Translations under genes and position numbers: made by a program
In this document: positions 1 to 10,409 of the stretch, piece by piece
Layout: each line of letters opens with the position of its first letter
How positions within the stretch are numbered: the stretch's first letter is position 1
Notes under the pieces: model-generated
The model's database searches: none
Told to the model about the DNA's origin: nothing
Seen by the model: the letters and a program-made list of their open reading frames with translations, nothing else
Assembly (NCBI GenBank): GCA_029237695.1
Contig: CM055266.1
Location: 5,838,064 to 5,902,063, forward strand
Length of the DNA stretch: 64,000 nucleotides
Direction: 5' to 3'
DNA from: Conchocele bisecta
Taxonomy: Eukaryota > Mollusca > Bivalvia > Lucinida > Thyasiridae

Positions 1-587
1 TCTGGAATCAAGTGAATAGCTGGCTCAGTTAACAATATATTGTAGGAAATATGTCTTAGTTGGCGGCCATCTTGGATTTTGGCTTTTGTTTAATTGTACA
101 TTATACTACTTCCATAGTTCCCAACCTCTCACAAAATGTGTAAAATACCACCTGATTTGATTAAAATTATATAACTGGTCAAGTCTCATTAAAATATGTC
201 ATTTTTTGGGAAAACAGAAAATGCGAGGGTGTGTCTATAAATAGCTTGTTGCCACCCATTTTGGACACTTTTTTTCGCTGGCAACAAGCAGATTCTGATA
301 GTAGACATATTTTCCTTGAAGATGATGCAAAAAAACTAAGGGCAGAGGGGGGTGCAACCAAAACCTTAATTAGGGCCTATATGCAAATTGTATCATAGAC
401 TACAAGGACAAGTTGCAACTGTATTCGCACAGTATTCATTGAACTTGATAATTGACTTTCAGGTGTTTAGAGTCAGATGACCTAAGCCTGATGACAGGCT
501 AGTTTCCGGCTGTTGTGATGAACACAAATGGTGAGTACAGATAAAATGTATAGGACTTGCACCAAATGTTATCAACATTATCAGCTT
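1..587. other. No recognisable feature
   Basis: AT-rich sequence with only short ORFs and no protein-like reading frame. There is an acceptor-like tract at 452-463 and a donor-like GTGAGT at 531, but every frame between them contains a stop codon. Nothing else is supported. Confidence 0.4.
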
Positions 588-3080
588 TTTAGCTCACCTG
601 AGCGAAGCTCATGTGAGCTATTGTTACCGCAATGTGTCCATCGTCCGTGAACATTTTCAAACGTCTTCTCCTCGGTAAACATTGGGCCTATAGTCACCAA
701 ACTTCATGGTCATGGTCCTTAGGTAGGGGGATTACAAAATTGTTAAAATGACGTCATTACGTAATCCAAGATGGCCGCCGTCTAAAAATAGAACAAATTC
801 TTTAAAAATCTTCTTCTCAAGAACCGTCAACCGGATTTCGACAAAACTTGGTAGGAATGATCGATGTTCAATGCTCTTTCAAAGTTGTTAAAATGGTGAC
901 CCCGGGGTCAAAAATGGGTGTGGCGCGTGGGGTGTAATTGAAATTTTATTTTTGACCGAATATGGTCATGTCATTTATCAAATTGAAGGTATCAATGAGA
1001 CGATCACTCTGGTGCATTTTTTTGTCGAAATCGGATGGTTATGTCATCCAAGATGGCCGCCGAAAGGTCAAAAGGTCGTTCTTTTATTACAGATTTCAAA
1101 ATTCTTCTTCACATGAACTGCTTGGCCCATAGTAGCCAAACTTAAAAGTTATGGTCCATGGGTGAAGCCTTTTCATATTTGGTAAAATGGAGGTCATCAC
1201 TAATCCAAGATGGCCACTGTCTGAAAAGAGCATAAATTCTTAAAAAATCTTTTTCTCATGAACCGCTAGCCGGATTTCGAAGAAACTTGGTAGGAATGAT
1301 CGATGTACAATGCTCTTTCAAAATTGTTAAAATGGTGACCCCGGGGTCAAAAATGGGCGTGGCCCGTGGGGTCAAATTGGGGTCATATTTTATTTTTGAC
1401 CGAATATGGTCATGTTATATATCAAATTGAAGGTATCAATGAGGCGATCACTCTGGTACATTTTTTGTCGAAATCGGATTGTTATGTCATCCAAGATGGC
1501 CGCCGAAATGTCAAAAGGTCGTTCTTTTATTAGAGATTTCAAAATTCTTCTTCACATGAACTGCTTGGCCCATAGTAGCCAAACTTAAAAGTTATGGTCC
1601 ATGGGTGAAGCCTTTTCATATTTGGTAAAATGGAGGTCATCACTAATCCAAGATGGCCACTGTCTGAAAAGAGCATAAATTCTTAAAAAATCTTTTTCTC
1701 ATGAACCGCTAGCCGGATTTCGAAGAAACTTGGTAGGAATGATCGATGTACAATGCTCTTTCAAAATTGTTAAAATGGTGACCCCAGTCAAAAATGGGCG
1801 TGGCCCGTGGGGTCAAATTGGGGTCATATTTTTATTTTTTGACCGAATATGGTCATGTTATATATCAAATTGAAGGTATCAATGAGGCGATCACTCTGGT
1901 ACATTTTTTGTCGAAATCGGATTGTTATGTCATCCAAGATGGCCGCCGAAATGTCAAAAGGTCGTTCTTTTATTAGAGATTTCAAAATTCTTCTTCACAT
2001 GAACCGCTTCGCCCATGGTTGCCAAACTTAAAAGTTATGGTCCATGGTTGAAGCCTTTTCAGATTTGTTAAAATGGTGCTCATCGCTAATCCAAGATGGC
2101 CGCTGTCTAAAAATAGCATAAATTCTTAAAAAATCTTCTTCTCATGAACCGCTGGCCGGATTTCGACGAAACTTGGTAGGAATGATCAATGTACAATGCT
2201 CTTTCAAAGTTATTAAAATGGTGATCCCGAGGTCAAAAATGGGCGTGGCCCGTGAGGTCAAATTTTATTGTTGACCGAATATGGTCATGTTATATCAAAT
2301 CGAAGGTATCATGAGGCGATCACTCTGGTATATTTTTTGTCGAAATCGGATTGTTATGTCATCCAAGATGGCCGCCGAAAAGTCAAAAGGTCGTTCTTTT
2401 ATTAGAGATTTCAAAATTCTTCTTCACATGAACCGCTTGACCCATGGTAGCTAAACTTAAAAGTTATGGTCCATGGGTGAAGCCTTTTCAGATTTGTTAA
2501 AATGGAGGTAATCACTAATCCAAGATGGCCACCGCCTAAAAATAGCATAAATTCTTAAAAAATCTTCTTCTCATGAACCGCTAGCTGGATTTTGACTAAA
2601 CTTGGTAGGAATTTTCGATTTACAATGCTCTTTCAAAGTTGTGAAAATAGTGACCCCGGGGTCAAAAATGGGCGTGGCCCGTGGGGTCAAATTGGGGTCA
2701 AATTTTATTTTTGGACCGAATATGCTCATGTCATATATCAAATTGAAGGTATCGATGAGGCGATTGCTCTGGTGCAATATTTGTCGGAATCGGATGATTA
2801 TGTCATCCATGATGGCCACCAAAAGGTCCATTTATTCAAGATTTTGAACGTCTTTTTCTCAGGAACCGCATAGCCGATGCTGGCCAAAGTTCATAGGAAG
2901 TTCAAATCCTTGGGTGAAGCATTTTCAGATTTGGTAAAATGAGTCATCGCTTAATCCAAGATGACTGCCATCTAAAAATAGCACAATTTTTTTAAAACAC
3001 ATGAACTCAATAATGTCACATTCTCCTCTGGTGTTCATGGAGTCAGGTGAGCGAATTAGCTACATCATGGCCCTCTTGTT
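588..3080 (+). repeat. Bordered element of ~440-bp tandem units, copy 1
   Basis: The left border is AGCTCACCTGAGCGAAGCTC and the right border contains TCAGGTGAGCGAATTAGC followed by ATGGCCCTCTTGTT. The outermost 11 bases are an imperfect inverted repeat (AGCTCACCTGA / TCAGGTGAGCG). Between them a ~440-bp unit is repeated about five times. Each unit contains CCAAGATGGCC motifs, a GACCCCGGGGTCAAAAATGG block, and TTGGTAGGAATGATCGATGT. Adjacent units at 1.15-2.03 kb are nearly identical, so the internal array expanded recently. ORFs of 60-93 codons recur in several frames but shift between units, so they are not genes. The same element lies inverted at 31.35-33.44 kb. It looks like a non-autonomous mobile element with internal tandem expansion; the mobilising enzyme is unknown. 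Confidence 0.8.
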
Positions 3081-3428
3081 TAGATAACATTTTACATCAT
3101 AATCATGCATAAAAACTTCTTTTCCCACAGTTATTATGTGATGATCATAACTAAACAGATATTATCCAATTTTATCATGCTTTAATTTTGTTGTGTTTGC
3201 TAACTGTAACATCCGTCAATTTTACCATCTTTATAGAAATTTGACATTTTTTACTTCCCAATCAAGGCCCTAGATATTATCATAGGCGGCGGAATGGGTA
3301 ACTTATTGTGGGGGCCCAATTTTGCTAGTGGGGTCCTGGGGCATGCTCAATTTTGGAAATCTAAATGCCATTTCCTGCATTCTCAGCAAGTTTGAGGATG
3401 ATAACATGCGCTTTATTACAGAATTATT
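3081..3428. other. No recognisable feature
   Basis: AT-rich sequence with no ORF of note and no repeat shared with the rest of the window that I could see. Confidence 0.35.
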
Positions 3429-3471
3429 GGGGGGGGGGGCATGGCCCAACAAAATTATTGGGGGGGTGGGT

Positions 3472-3514
<43 letters not shown>

Positions 3515-3517
3515 GGG
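3429..3517. repeat. Poly-G tracts
   Basis: An 11-base G run lies near 3429-3439 and a near-continuous G run of about 50 bases at 3460-3517, with single T interruptions. It gives a false poly-glycine ORF. Runs of this kind are prone to length error in assemblies and can form G-quadruplexes. Confidence 0.9.
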
Positions 3518-3944
3518 ACTTCCGCCGCCCCTGATTATCTAGTAGATAATATACATGAACTTTTCAGGTGTCATTGCACAACAGTATGATTGACATGAAC
3601 TGTATGTAATTTTATCAGCGCCAACTCTTTTTATTCTATAGCCCACCCATGCGCCACACATGTGCCACACATGCCTAAGATTAAGGCCAAATATGAAATT
3701 TTAGGCCAATCCATGCAGCATTTACATGTTTCTGTTAGCCATTGCACACTTGATTTCACTTATAAATGTTCTTGTTCAACATTCAAGTGATATATTTGTA
3801 ATTATTTTCAGAGTTCGACAATCACATCTGGAGACCTTCAGAATGCCAGCCGTTCAGCAGTGTAGCCACATTTTCTGACGTTGATTCACACCTGAGGCCA
3901 AGTGATATGTTATACCAAAGATGCAGTGGGTGGCAGGTGGGAGA
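3518..3944. other. No clear feature; small CCACACATG repeat
   Basis: Around 3645-3675 the words GCCACACATG and CCACCCATG repeat three times. A TTTTCAG acceptor-like site lies at 3805-3811, with an ORF of under 20 codons after it. There is no supported gene. Confidence 0.3.
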
Positions 3945-4336
3945 TTGTGATGGGTAATTTAACGATCAGGGTTCATCCTTACCGGTATCCCGACTGGAAA
4001 CCTAGTTTGGCCCTCACATACATCTTTGCCATTTTGTATCTGACAGTTGAATCTGGTTATACCCTTTATGTGAGTATTACGATTATTCGTAATCCTATTT
4101 TAGGGGAAGGGGCCGGGGCCAAGTGACTTCGGTGTGGTATGGACCTGCACCAGGTCAGGTTATTCTAATTTCAGGCTGAATATATTTTTTCTCGATGTAA
4201 ATATTCCTCTCTTATTTTATTTTGGATTTTTCCCCCAATGCAGCAGATTTAAAACGGGATCGAACCCGTTTGCCTAGCCTTACATGAACCTTAGCTGTTG
4301 ATGTACCATTAAGCACCAATAAATAAACAAATTGAC
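3945..4336 (+). mobile_element. SINE-like ~400-bp element, copy 1
   Basis: This is the longest plus-oriented copy of the most abundant dispersed repeat here. Its order is: GGTAATTTAACGATC head, GTTCATCCTTACCGG, a TTGAATCTGGTTATACCC block, TAGGGGAAGGGGCC, GGTATGGACCTG, TTCAGGCTGAATATAT, CGGGATCGAACCCGTTTG, TAGCTGTTGATGTACC, and a simple tail of AATAAATAAACAAAT. The end tail differs between copies ((AAAC)n, (ATCA)n, (AAAT)n), as in LINE-mobilised non-autonomous retroelements. A Pol III B-box-like GGTTCGATCCC occurs only on the opposite strand, so tRNA origin is not established. Confidence 0.7.
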
Positions 4337-4452
4337 AGTGCTGAAAGTTTGTGCTGTATGTACAGTACTCCCGGCATACAGATGTGTTCCCTTTTGCATA
4401 TGATCTTGTGTTGGATATATTTTATGTATCAAATCAATCAATGTCTCTTTTT

Positions 4453-4694
4453 GTCTCGCCCGCAAAAGCGGAAAGCGAGACTTAACGTTTTGCTTTTACG
4501 GAGTCGTCGGCGGCGGCGTCGTAATCATTCAATGTTAAGTTTTCGCGTTACGGTCATTACTTCAAAACTTCATCAGCTATAATCATCAAACTTTATACAT
4601 ACCTTTACTATGATATGTAGATGAATATAGGACTATTCTCGGGGCCCCATGGTCAAGGTCAAGGCCCCAGGGTCAAGGTGGAACAAGGCGAGAC
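4453..4694. mobile_element. MITE-like element with GTCTCGCC ends
   Basis: It begins GTCTCGCCCGCAAAAGCGG and ends with the inverted GGCGAGAC. Inside are a GTCGGCGGCGGCGTCG block and a double GGTCAAGGTC / GGGTCAAGGTG block. The 8-bp terminal inverted repeat is exact. No target-site duplication was identified and no coding sequence is present, so it is a non-autonomous element if mobile at all. Confidence 0.55.
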
Positions 4695-4784
4695 GTTTGA
4701 TTCCGCGGAATTCTTGTTACTGTGATTTCCAGCAACTAAGATGGGGATTATTTTGTTTTCTCCAGTATACATTTTTTAGAACTC

Positions 4785-5107
4785 CTCCGGTACGTATTTG
4801 GCATTCTTGTATGTGAGGTTTTAATCTGGTTATACTCCTTGTATGAGTATGAGTAATACGATTGTTCCTAATCCTATTGCTTTTAGGGGAAGAGGCCAAG
4901 TGACTTTGGTGTGATATGGACCTGGCACTAGGTCGTGTTATTCAAATTTCAGCGCTGAATATATATTTATTTTGATGTAAATATTCCGTTCTGATCTTTG
5001 GATATTTTTCCCAATGCAGCAAGTTACATGCAGAATCGAACCCGTTAGCCCGGCTTTAAGTTACCGTAGCTGTTGATAGACCGTTAAACACCAATAAATC
5101 AATCAAT
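4785..5107 (+). mobile_element. SINE-like ~400-bp element, copy 2
   Basis: It shares TAGGGGAAGAGGCCAAGTG, GATATGGACCTGGCAC, TTCAGCGCTGAATATAT and AATCGAACCCGTTAGCC with copy 1 and ends in a (AATC)n-type tail, ACCAATAAATCAATCAATTC. The 5' part is diverged. Confidence 0.65.
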
Positions 5108-5139
5108 TCATTCTACAGTTACATGTTGTACGGAAATTG

Positions 5140-5345
5140 GTACATTGTGTTTGTTGAGTGTATGAAATATCACACGTTTGGTTTAACAAATCAGCAGATG
5201 GGTTGATCAATTAGATTAACTCAAATACTTGTTTGTCTGAAATTGCATACGTTCGGCAATACATGTGTACTGTGACTTAATTGAAGTCTTAAAGAGTCCA
5301 GTGTAAATTTTAATCACATGTTTGTAAATAATACAAATATTTTTT
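5140..5345. repeat. Diverged relative of the 7.5-8.3 kb satellite
   Basis: It contains GTATGAAATATCACACGTTT, AATTGCATACGTTCGGCAA and ACTTAATTGAAGTCTTAAAG, matching monomers at 7.5-8.3 kb in order. It is one or two decayed monomers outside the main array. Confidence 0.45.
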
Positions 5346-5369
5346 ATTACACATACCGTTTACTTCATT

Positions 5370-5652
5370 CTAAGCTGGTTGTACCCCTTATGTGAGTATT
5401 ACGATATTTGTAATCCTATTTTAGGGGAAGGGGCCATGTGACTTTGGTGTGGTATGGACCTGCCACCAGGTCATGTTATTCTAATTTCAGGGTTGAATAT
5501 ATTGTTTCTCCATGTAAATATTCAGTTCTGATTTTGGAATTTTCACCCCAATGCAGCAGGTTAAAACGGGATTGAACCCGTTTGCCCGGCCTTACATGAC
5601 CTTAGCTGTTGATAGGCCGTTAAACACCAATAAACAAACAAACAAAACTTCC
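5370..5652 (+). mobile_element. SINE-like ~400-bp element, copy 3
   Basis: 5'-truncated copy running from the GGTTGTACCCCTTATGTGAG block to the (AAAC)n tail CAATAAACAAACAAACAAAA. It carries TAGGGGAAGGGGCCATGTG and GGGATTGAACCCGTTTGCCC. Confidence 0.7.
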
Positions 5653-5659
5653 TTCTAAA

Positions 5660-6371
5660 GCCTGATTGTATATCTACTGCTAATCAGTTCATTTCAAATC
5701 TGATTTGAGATGATATTAATTTTTTATTTTTTTTTTTTTTTTTTTTTTTAAGCCTTTTCGTAGTAAGATCCTTTGTACACAGACACTCATTTGTGGTTGA
5801 TTTCAATATATTTTAAAACACTTTTAGACCGGTGAATAAAACATATAAGGATTTATTTGCACTGTCACGATTAGCTATACAATGTGGGACGCTAGAAAGA
5901 AATAACCCAACAGCGGTTGGCGTTGCCTCTGATTGTTTTAACCAGGATAAGCGCAGTGGCAAGGTCAACTTCAATGGCTTATTGTTTTCTTGCTGATTTG
6001 AGTCATTTTTAGTAAAAAAAATAAATATAAAAAAATATTAATTTGATGCGAGTATGGAGCTGATTCATATATTCACACGAGTCCCGTGTTACAAACATGT
6101 TGTAGCATGGCATCGCAGTTAATACCGATCTTGTGAAATGTGTCGATTGGGGCGCTGCAGTTTTGTGACACCATGGGATGACTGCGTTTATCACATAACA
6201 TGAGTATATATGCATGTGCATGCATAAATATGCATAAGTGTATATATAGTCCGGAGTGTATATGCATGCAGCTCCATACTATGCAACAAGTACATGTAAT
6301 GTTGTATATGTACTTCTTGAAATGTATTACTGTTTGCTAAATGTTTTAGCGAGCCGTCTCTTGTAATTCTT
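5660..6371. other. No recognisable feature; poly-T run
   Basis: A T run of about 30 bases lies at 5717-5750. The rest has no shared repeat and no convincing ORF. Confidence 0.35.
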
Positions 6372-6941
6372 CAGGGTTCGTACAGATTTGAAAAGTACTT
6401 GAATTTTCGAGTGATAAATGAAAAGTACTTATTTTCTGAAAATCAGCTTGAAAAGTGCTTGAATTGAATGTTAGTACTTGAAAAGTGCTTAAAAAATTGC
6501 CTTCGTGCTTAAAAAGTACTTGAATTTTAATAGAAAAAGTTAATCGCTAAAATTCGATGTTCGATGGGTCGAGTGTAAATTGTGGAGCGCTGATCGGTAT
6601 TGGAAACTGCATGTTCAACTATGCGTGGTATCGGCAAACCCGCTGCGTATCGGCAAAACCGTGCGCGGTTCTGGTTTTAAACTGGTCCAATATGAGCCTT
6701 GTTCTGAATGGTTAATGGCGACGTGCGTGAACGCTACACTGCGTTTTCACAATGGGGAAAAATGTATTCAACCGTATCTGGATAAGCCGCTTTAAGTGGG
6801 TTAAAGAAGCGCCCGATAGGCACAAAGCCTATTGTACTGTATGTCGGAAAGAAATTGATATTGTGCTTGAAAAAATAATTGTGCTTGAAAAGTGCTTGGA
6901 AAGTGCTTGAATGTTATCATGTCATGTCTGTACGAACCCTG
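6372..6941 (+). mobile_element. hAT-like deletion derivative, 570 bp
   Basis: The ends are CAGGGTTCGTACAGA and the exact inverted TCTGTACGAACCCTG, flanked by the direct 5-bp sequence TTCTT on both sides (6367-6371 and 6942-6946). Subterminal copies of GAAAAGTGCTTGAA occur many times near both ends, a pattern typical of transposase-binding arrays. The interior keeps a remnant of coding sequence with a zinc-finger signature. CAG..CTG termini and a short TSD fit the hAT superfamily (5-bp TSD group); the superfamily assignment is inference. Confidence 0.75.
6580..6895 (+). pseudogene. hAT-type zinc-finger coding remnant
   Basis: In the frame covering 6789-6880 the translation reads RFKWVKEAPDRHKAYCTVC, followed by RKEIDI. 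The spacing W-x(n)-KAYC-x2-C followed by basic residues is the start of the N-terminal zinc-binding domain of many hAT transposases. A 71-codon ORF upstream (6580-6795) is in another frame and is not recognised. The histidine half of the finger and the whole catalytic domain are missing, so this is a leftover of the parent transposase. Confidence 0.5.
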
Positions 6942-7064
6942 TTCTTTTAGAATGGCAATTGTATGTGTGCCTGTGTTGTACTATTGTTCTTTGTTTTACA
7001 TGTATGATGTACAGTTGATGAGATGTAAATAAACAATTTAACAACTGTGTTGGCTAGGAACATG

Positions 7065-7505
7065 CAAAGGGTAAATTTAACAATGGGTTTCATCCTTGTC
7101 TGAATCCTATATCCGTGTTTTGCCCCTCAGGTACATTTTTGACTTTCTTGCTACTTGAGAGTTGAATCCAATTATACAGAATATCAATGTACAATGTAAT
7201 ACATATTTGTACTAATCATATTACTTTGACGGAGTCTGGGTAAGTGAATCTGGTGTTGCGAGGACCTGGCAGCAGGTCAGGTTATGCTACTGTCTGGCCT
7301 GAATATATATTTTTAGGGTCTGTCTGTCTGTTTATTTTTTGGAAGTTTTTGTAAGAGTTTCTTAAATCACCTAGGGGCCCTAAGTGCGTTGACAGACCAC
7401 ATTTTCTAGTTTTCTGTAAGTATTCAGTTCTAAATTTGCGTTTCGACCCTGTTAACCCGGCCTAAAATGACCATATTTCAATACATTAAATAAATAAATA
7501 ATTGA
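7065..7505 (+). mobile_element. SINE-like ~400-bp element, diverged copy
   Basis: It keeps GGTAAATTTAACAATGGG, GGTTTCATCCTTGTC, GAGGACCTGGCAGCAGGTCA, GGCCTGAATATATAT, TTTCGACCCTGTTAACCCGG and an (AAAT)n tail. It is more diverged than the other copies, indicating an older insertion. Confidence 0.55.
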
Positions 7506-8340
7506 TTGTATGTATTTCACTATGTAATTTCATACAATCGACAAGGAAAACAGTCACAACAACTGTGTTTGATTGTATGACATTTCATACGTTCACAAAT
7601 ATTTGTTTTTCCGAGACTTAATCATGTTAATTAAAAAGCTGTAGAGTCCAGTATTATTTATTTTGATCATAATTTCATACAGCCATTAATAGACGAACCG
7701 TCACTGAATTTGATTCTATTAAATTTCATTCGTTCAGCAAGATGTGTGTGCAATGAGTTATTGAGCCTTAATTGAAGTCTCAGAGTGCAGTATTATCTAT
7801 TTTGATTGTAATATAATTCACCAGTGAAAAAAACATTTGTTAACTGAGGCTTACGGTTGTAAAATCCAGTATTATTTTTTTGATTGTATGTAATTTATTT
7901 CGAACACATGTAATTTCATACAATCACCAGGAAAAACTATAACTTTGACTGTTTGATTTTATGAAATTTCATATGTTCGCAAATACTTGGATCCAGTATT
8001 ATTTATTTCGATCGTATGCAATTTCATACAATCAATGGAAAAACTGTCACTTTGACTGTGTTTGATTGTATGAAATTTCACACGTTCGCAAATACTTGTT
8101 ATTTGAGATTTAAAGTTTGGAATCAATTGTGATTCTTTCGATCGTATGTAATTTCATACAATTGTCACTTTGACTGAATTTGATTGTATGAAATTTCATA
8201 CGTTCGCAAGTACTTGTTATTTGTGACTTAAAGTTTGGAAGCCATTATGATTTTTTCGATCGTATGTAATTTCATACAATTGTCACTTTGAGTGAATTTG
8301 ATTGTATGAAATTTCATACGTTCGCAAATGTTTTGTATTT
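7502..8340. repeat. Satellite of ~125-165-bp units with ATGAAATTTCAT palindromes
   Basis: About six monomers. Each carries TTGATTGTATGAAATTTCAT then ACGTTCGCAAATACTTG, and a second palindromic block CGTATGTAATTTCATACAAT. The last three monomers (8.0-8.34 kb) are the most alike. ATGAAATTTCAT is a perfect 12-bp palindrome. No coding content. Confidence 0.75.
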
Positions 8341-8600
8341 TATTATTTGTACTATTTATTAAACAAATACAAAATGGGCATGCTTTGATGCGTATATATT
8401 CAGATAATGGTGCTCTTTTAATCCAAAACCATGTACATTGTTGGGTCTGATTTGAAAATATGGTTTTTAAAGATTATGAAATTTCATACATTGCTACTAA
8501 AAAAGAACCAATAATGGAAATCGGTTGTATCCAGAACACTGATTTATACTGTATAATAGGGATTTTTTGGGAAAATCCCTTTTTATTTGGGAAAGCGTTA
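8341..8600. other. No recognisable feature
   Basis: Transition between two tandem arrays; AT-rich, with nothing identified. Confidence 0.3.
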
Positions 8601-8604
8601 ATTA

Positions 8605-9600
8605 TGTTTCTCACAGGGGGGGGGGGGGGGGGGTGGGGGGAAATTTCCCTTTTTTCCCACCCCCTCCACTTGTTGGTTTCTGCTACTTTTTGTTGTTGAT
8701 TGTATACTATGTGAATATTATGTGAAAAGCATCAAAATTGTGATATGTTTCTCACAGGGGGGGGGAATTTCTCCCCCTCCACTGGTTGGTTTCTGCTACT
8801 TTTTGTCGTTGATTGTATACTATGTGAATATTATGTGAAAAGCATCAAAATTGTGATATGTTTCTCACATATGTTTCTCACAGGGGGGGAAATTTCCCCC
8901 CCTCTGCTGGTTGATTTCTGCTACTTTTTGTCGTTGATTGTATGTTATGTGAATATTATGTGAAAAGTATCAAAATTGCATCAAAATTGTGATATGTTTC
9001 TCACAGGGGGGGAAATTTCCCCCCCTCCACTGGTTGGTTTCTGCATCTGTTTGTCGTTGTTTGTATACTACATGTGTATGTGAATATTATGTGAAAAGCA
9101 TCAAAAGTTTGATATGTTTCTCACATATGTTTCTCACAGACTGGTTGGTTTCTGCTACTTTTTGTCGTTGATTGTGTGTTATGTGAATATTATGTGAAAA
9201 GCATCAAAATTGCATTAAAATTGTGATATGTTTCTCACAGGGGGGGAAATTTCCCCCCCTCCACAGGTTGGTTTCTGCTACTTTTTGTCGTTGTTTGTAT
9301 ACTATGTGAATATTATGTGAAAAGCAACAAAATTGTGATATGTTTCTCACATATGTTTCTCAAGGGGGGGAAATTTCCCCCCCTCCACTGGTTTGTTTCT
9401 GCTAATTTTTGTCGTTGATTGTATGTTATGTGAATATTATGTGAAAAGCATCAAAATTGCATCAAATTTGTGATACGTTTCTCACAGGGGGGGAGGGGGG
9501 GGGGGGGGGGGGGGGTGGGGAGGGGGGGGGGGGGGGGGGGGGAATTTCCCCCCCCTCCACTGGTTGGTTTCTGCTACTTTTTGTCGTTGTTTGTATGTAT
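8605..9600. repeat. Minisatellite of ~115-125-bp units with G-run/C-run palindromes
   Basis: About eight units. Each reads ATATGTTTCTCACAGG, a G run, AAATTT, a C run, CCACTGGTTGGTTTCTGC, TACTTTTTGTCGTTG and ATGTGAATATTATGTG. Several units contain a perfect palindrome of seven G, AAATTT, seven C (for example near 9005, 9240 and 9365). G runs are expanded at 8617-8640 and 9487-9542. Unit lengths vary mainly by these runs and by duplication of the short ATATGTTTCTCAC word. Confidence 0.85.
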
Positions 9601-10409
9601 ATTATGTGAACATTTGATATTTCGTGTTTGTACATTATATATAGACCCATATTAATATATTTATTTAATTAAATGATTTTTATTATCACTTTTTTTCCTT
9701 TAAATTCTGTACGTTATCCCGAATGAATGCGGATGGATTGGTTGAGGGGGGGGGAATTTCCCCCCCTCCTTATATCTAAAAGTGTAATTTTTGTGTTGAT
9801 AAAATCACTCCATATGAGTGAAAATCTCCACCCTGGGGGTCCAGAAATGGATAAAAAAGAGCATTAAAAAATGCAAATCAGCCTCCGAAAAAGAGGAATG
9901 TTAGTGGACTTTCCTCTTTTGTAATGGAGCCAATTATTAATATGAATGCACTGACAATATACATAAAAGGATAAAATATTAATGACTAATACGGCTTATG
10001 GGGCCATCGTATCTCTGGCATGCAAGCAGCCCCCGTAGTCCTACAACAATGAATATCAGTGTACCTGGAATGTGATACATGATACAGTGATTAGTGTGTT
10101 TTACTGACATTCCGCACTAGAGAATGCAACTAAACGTATTATTAAATACTTACATACCACACTATTACACAATCACACAATCTACATTATCTACCACCGG
10201 ACTACATCAACGGAGCATCACTCGCTACTAGTCTATATCATACATGCAGTGTGAAATGCATGAAATACTTATAAGCCTTACTGACCCGTGAGTCGTCTAC
10301 ATTCATTTAGAACATTAACTCTGCTTTCAGAGAACGATTTTGCTCAATTAGTCATTTAGTCTTAGTCTAGTCGTCACTTTCTGACCTGTGATGTATGATA
10401 TTCACACAA
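9601..10409. other. No clear gene; possible 3' LTR region of the adjacent Ty3 relic
   Basis: A further G-run/AATTT/C-run palindrome lies at 9745-9770. Between about 9,900 and 10,400 the sequence follows the end of the minus-strand pol relic, where a 3' LTR would be expected. No matching second LTR was found to the right of 12.96 kb, so no LTR is called. Confidence 0.3.

Noticed and set aside
464..530. Possible exon with TTTCAG acceptor and ATG|GTGAGT donor
   Set aside because: All three frames contain stops over 67 bp, and no partner exon is convincing; at most an untranslated exon.
1406..2031. Repeated 60-93-codon plus-strand ORFs in the 0.6-3.1 kb element
   Set aside because: They repeat because the DNA unit repeats; frames shift between units, there is no domain, and the same is seen in the inverted copy.
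3322..3589. Poly-glycine protein
   Set aside because: Product of a long G homopolymer; no real coding context.
9900..10400. 3' LTR of the Ty3 relic
   Set aside because: No second copy of the sequence exists at the other end and no clear TG..CA boundaries could be fixed.
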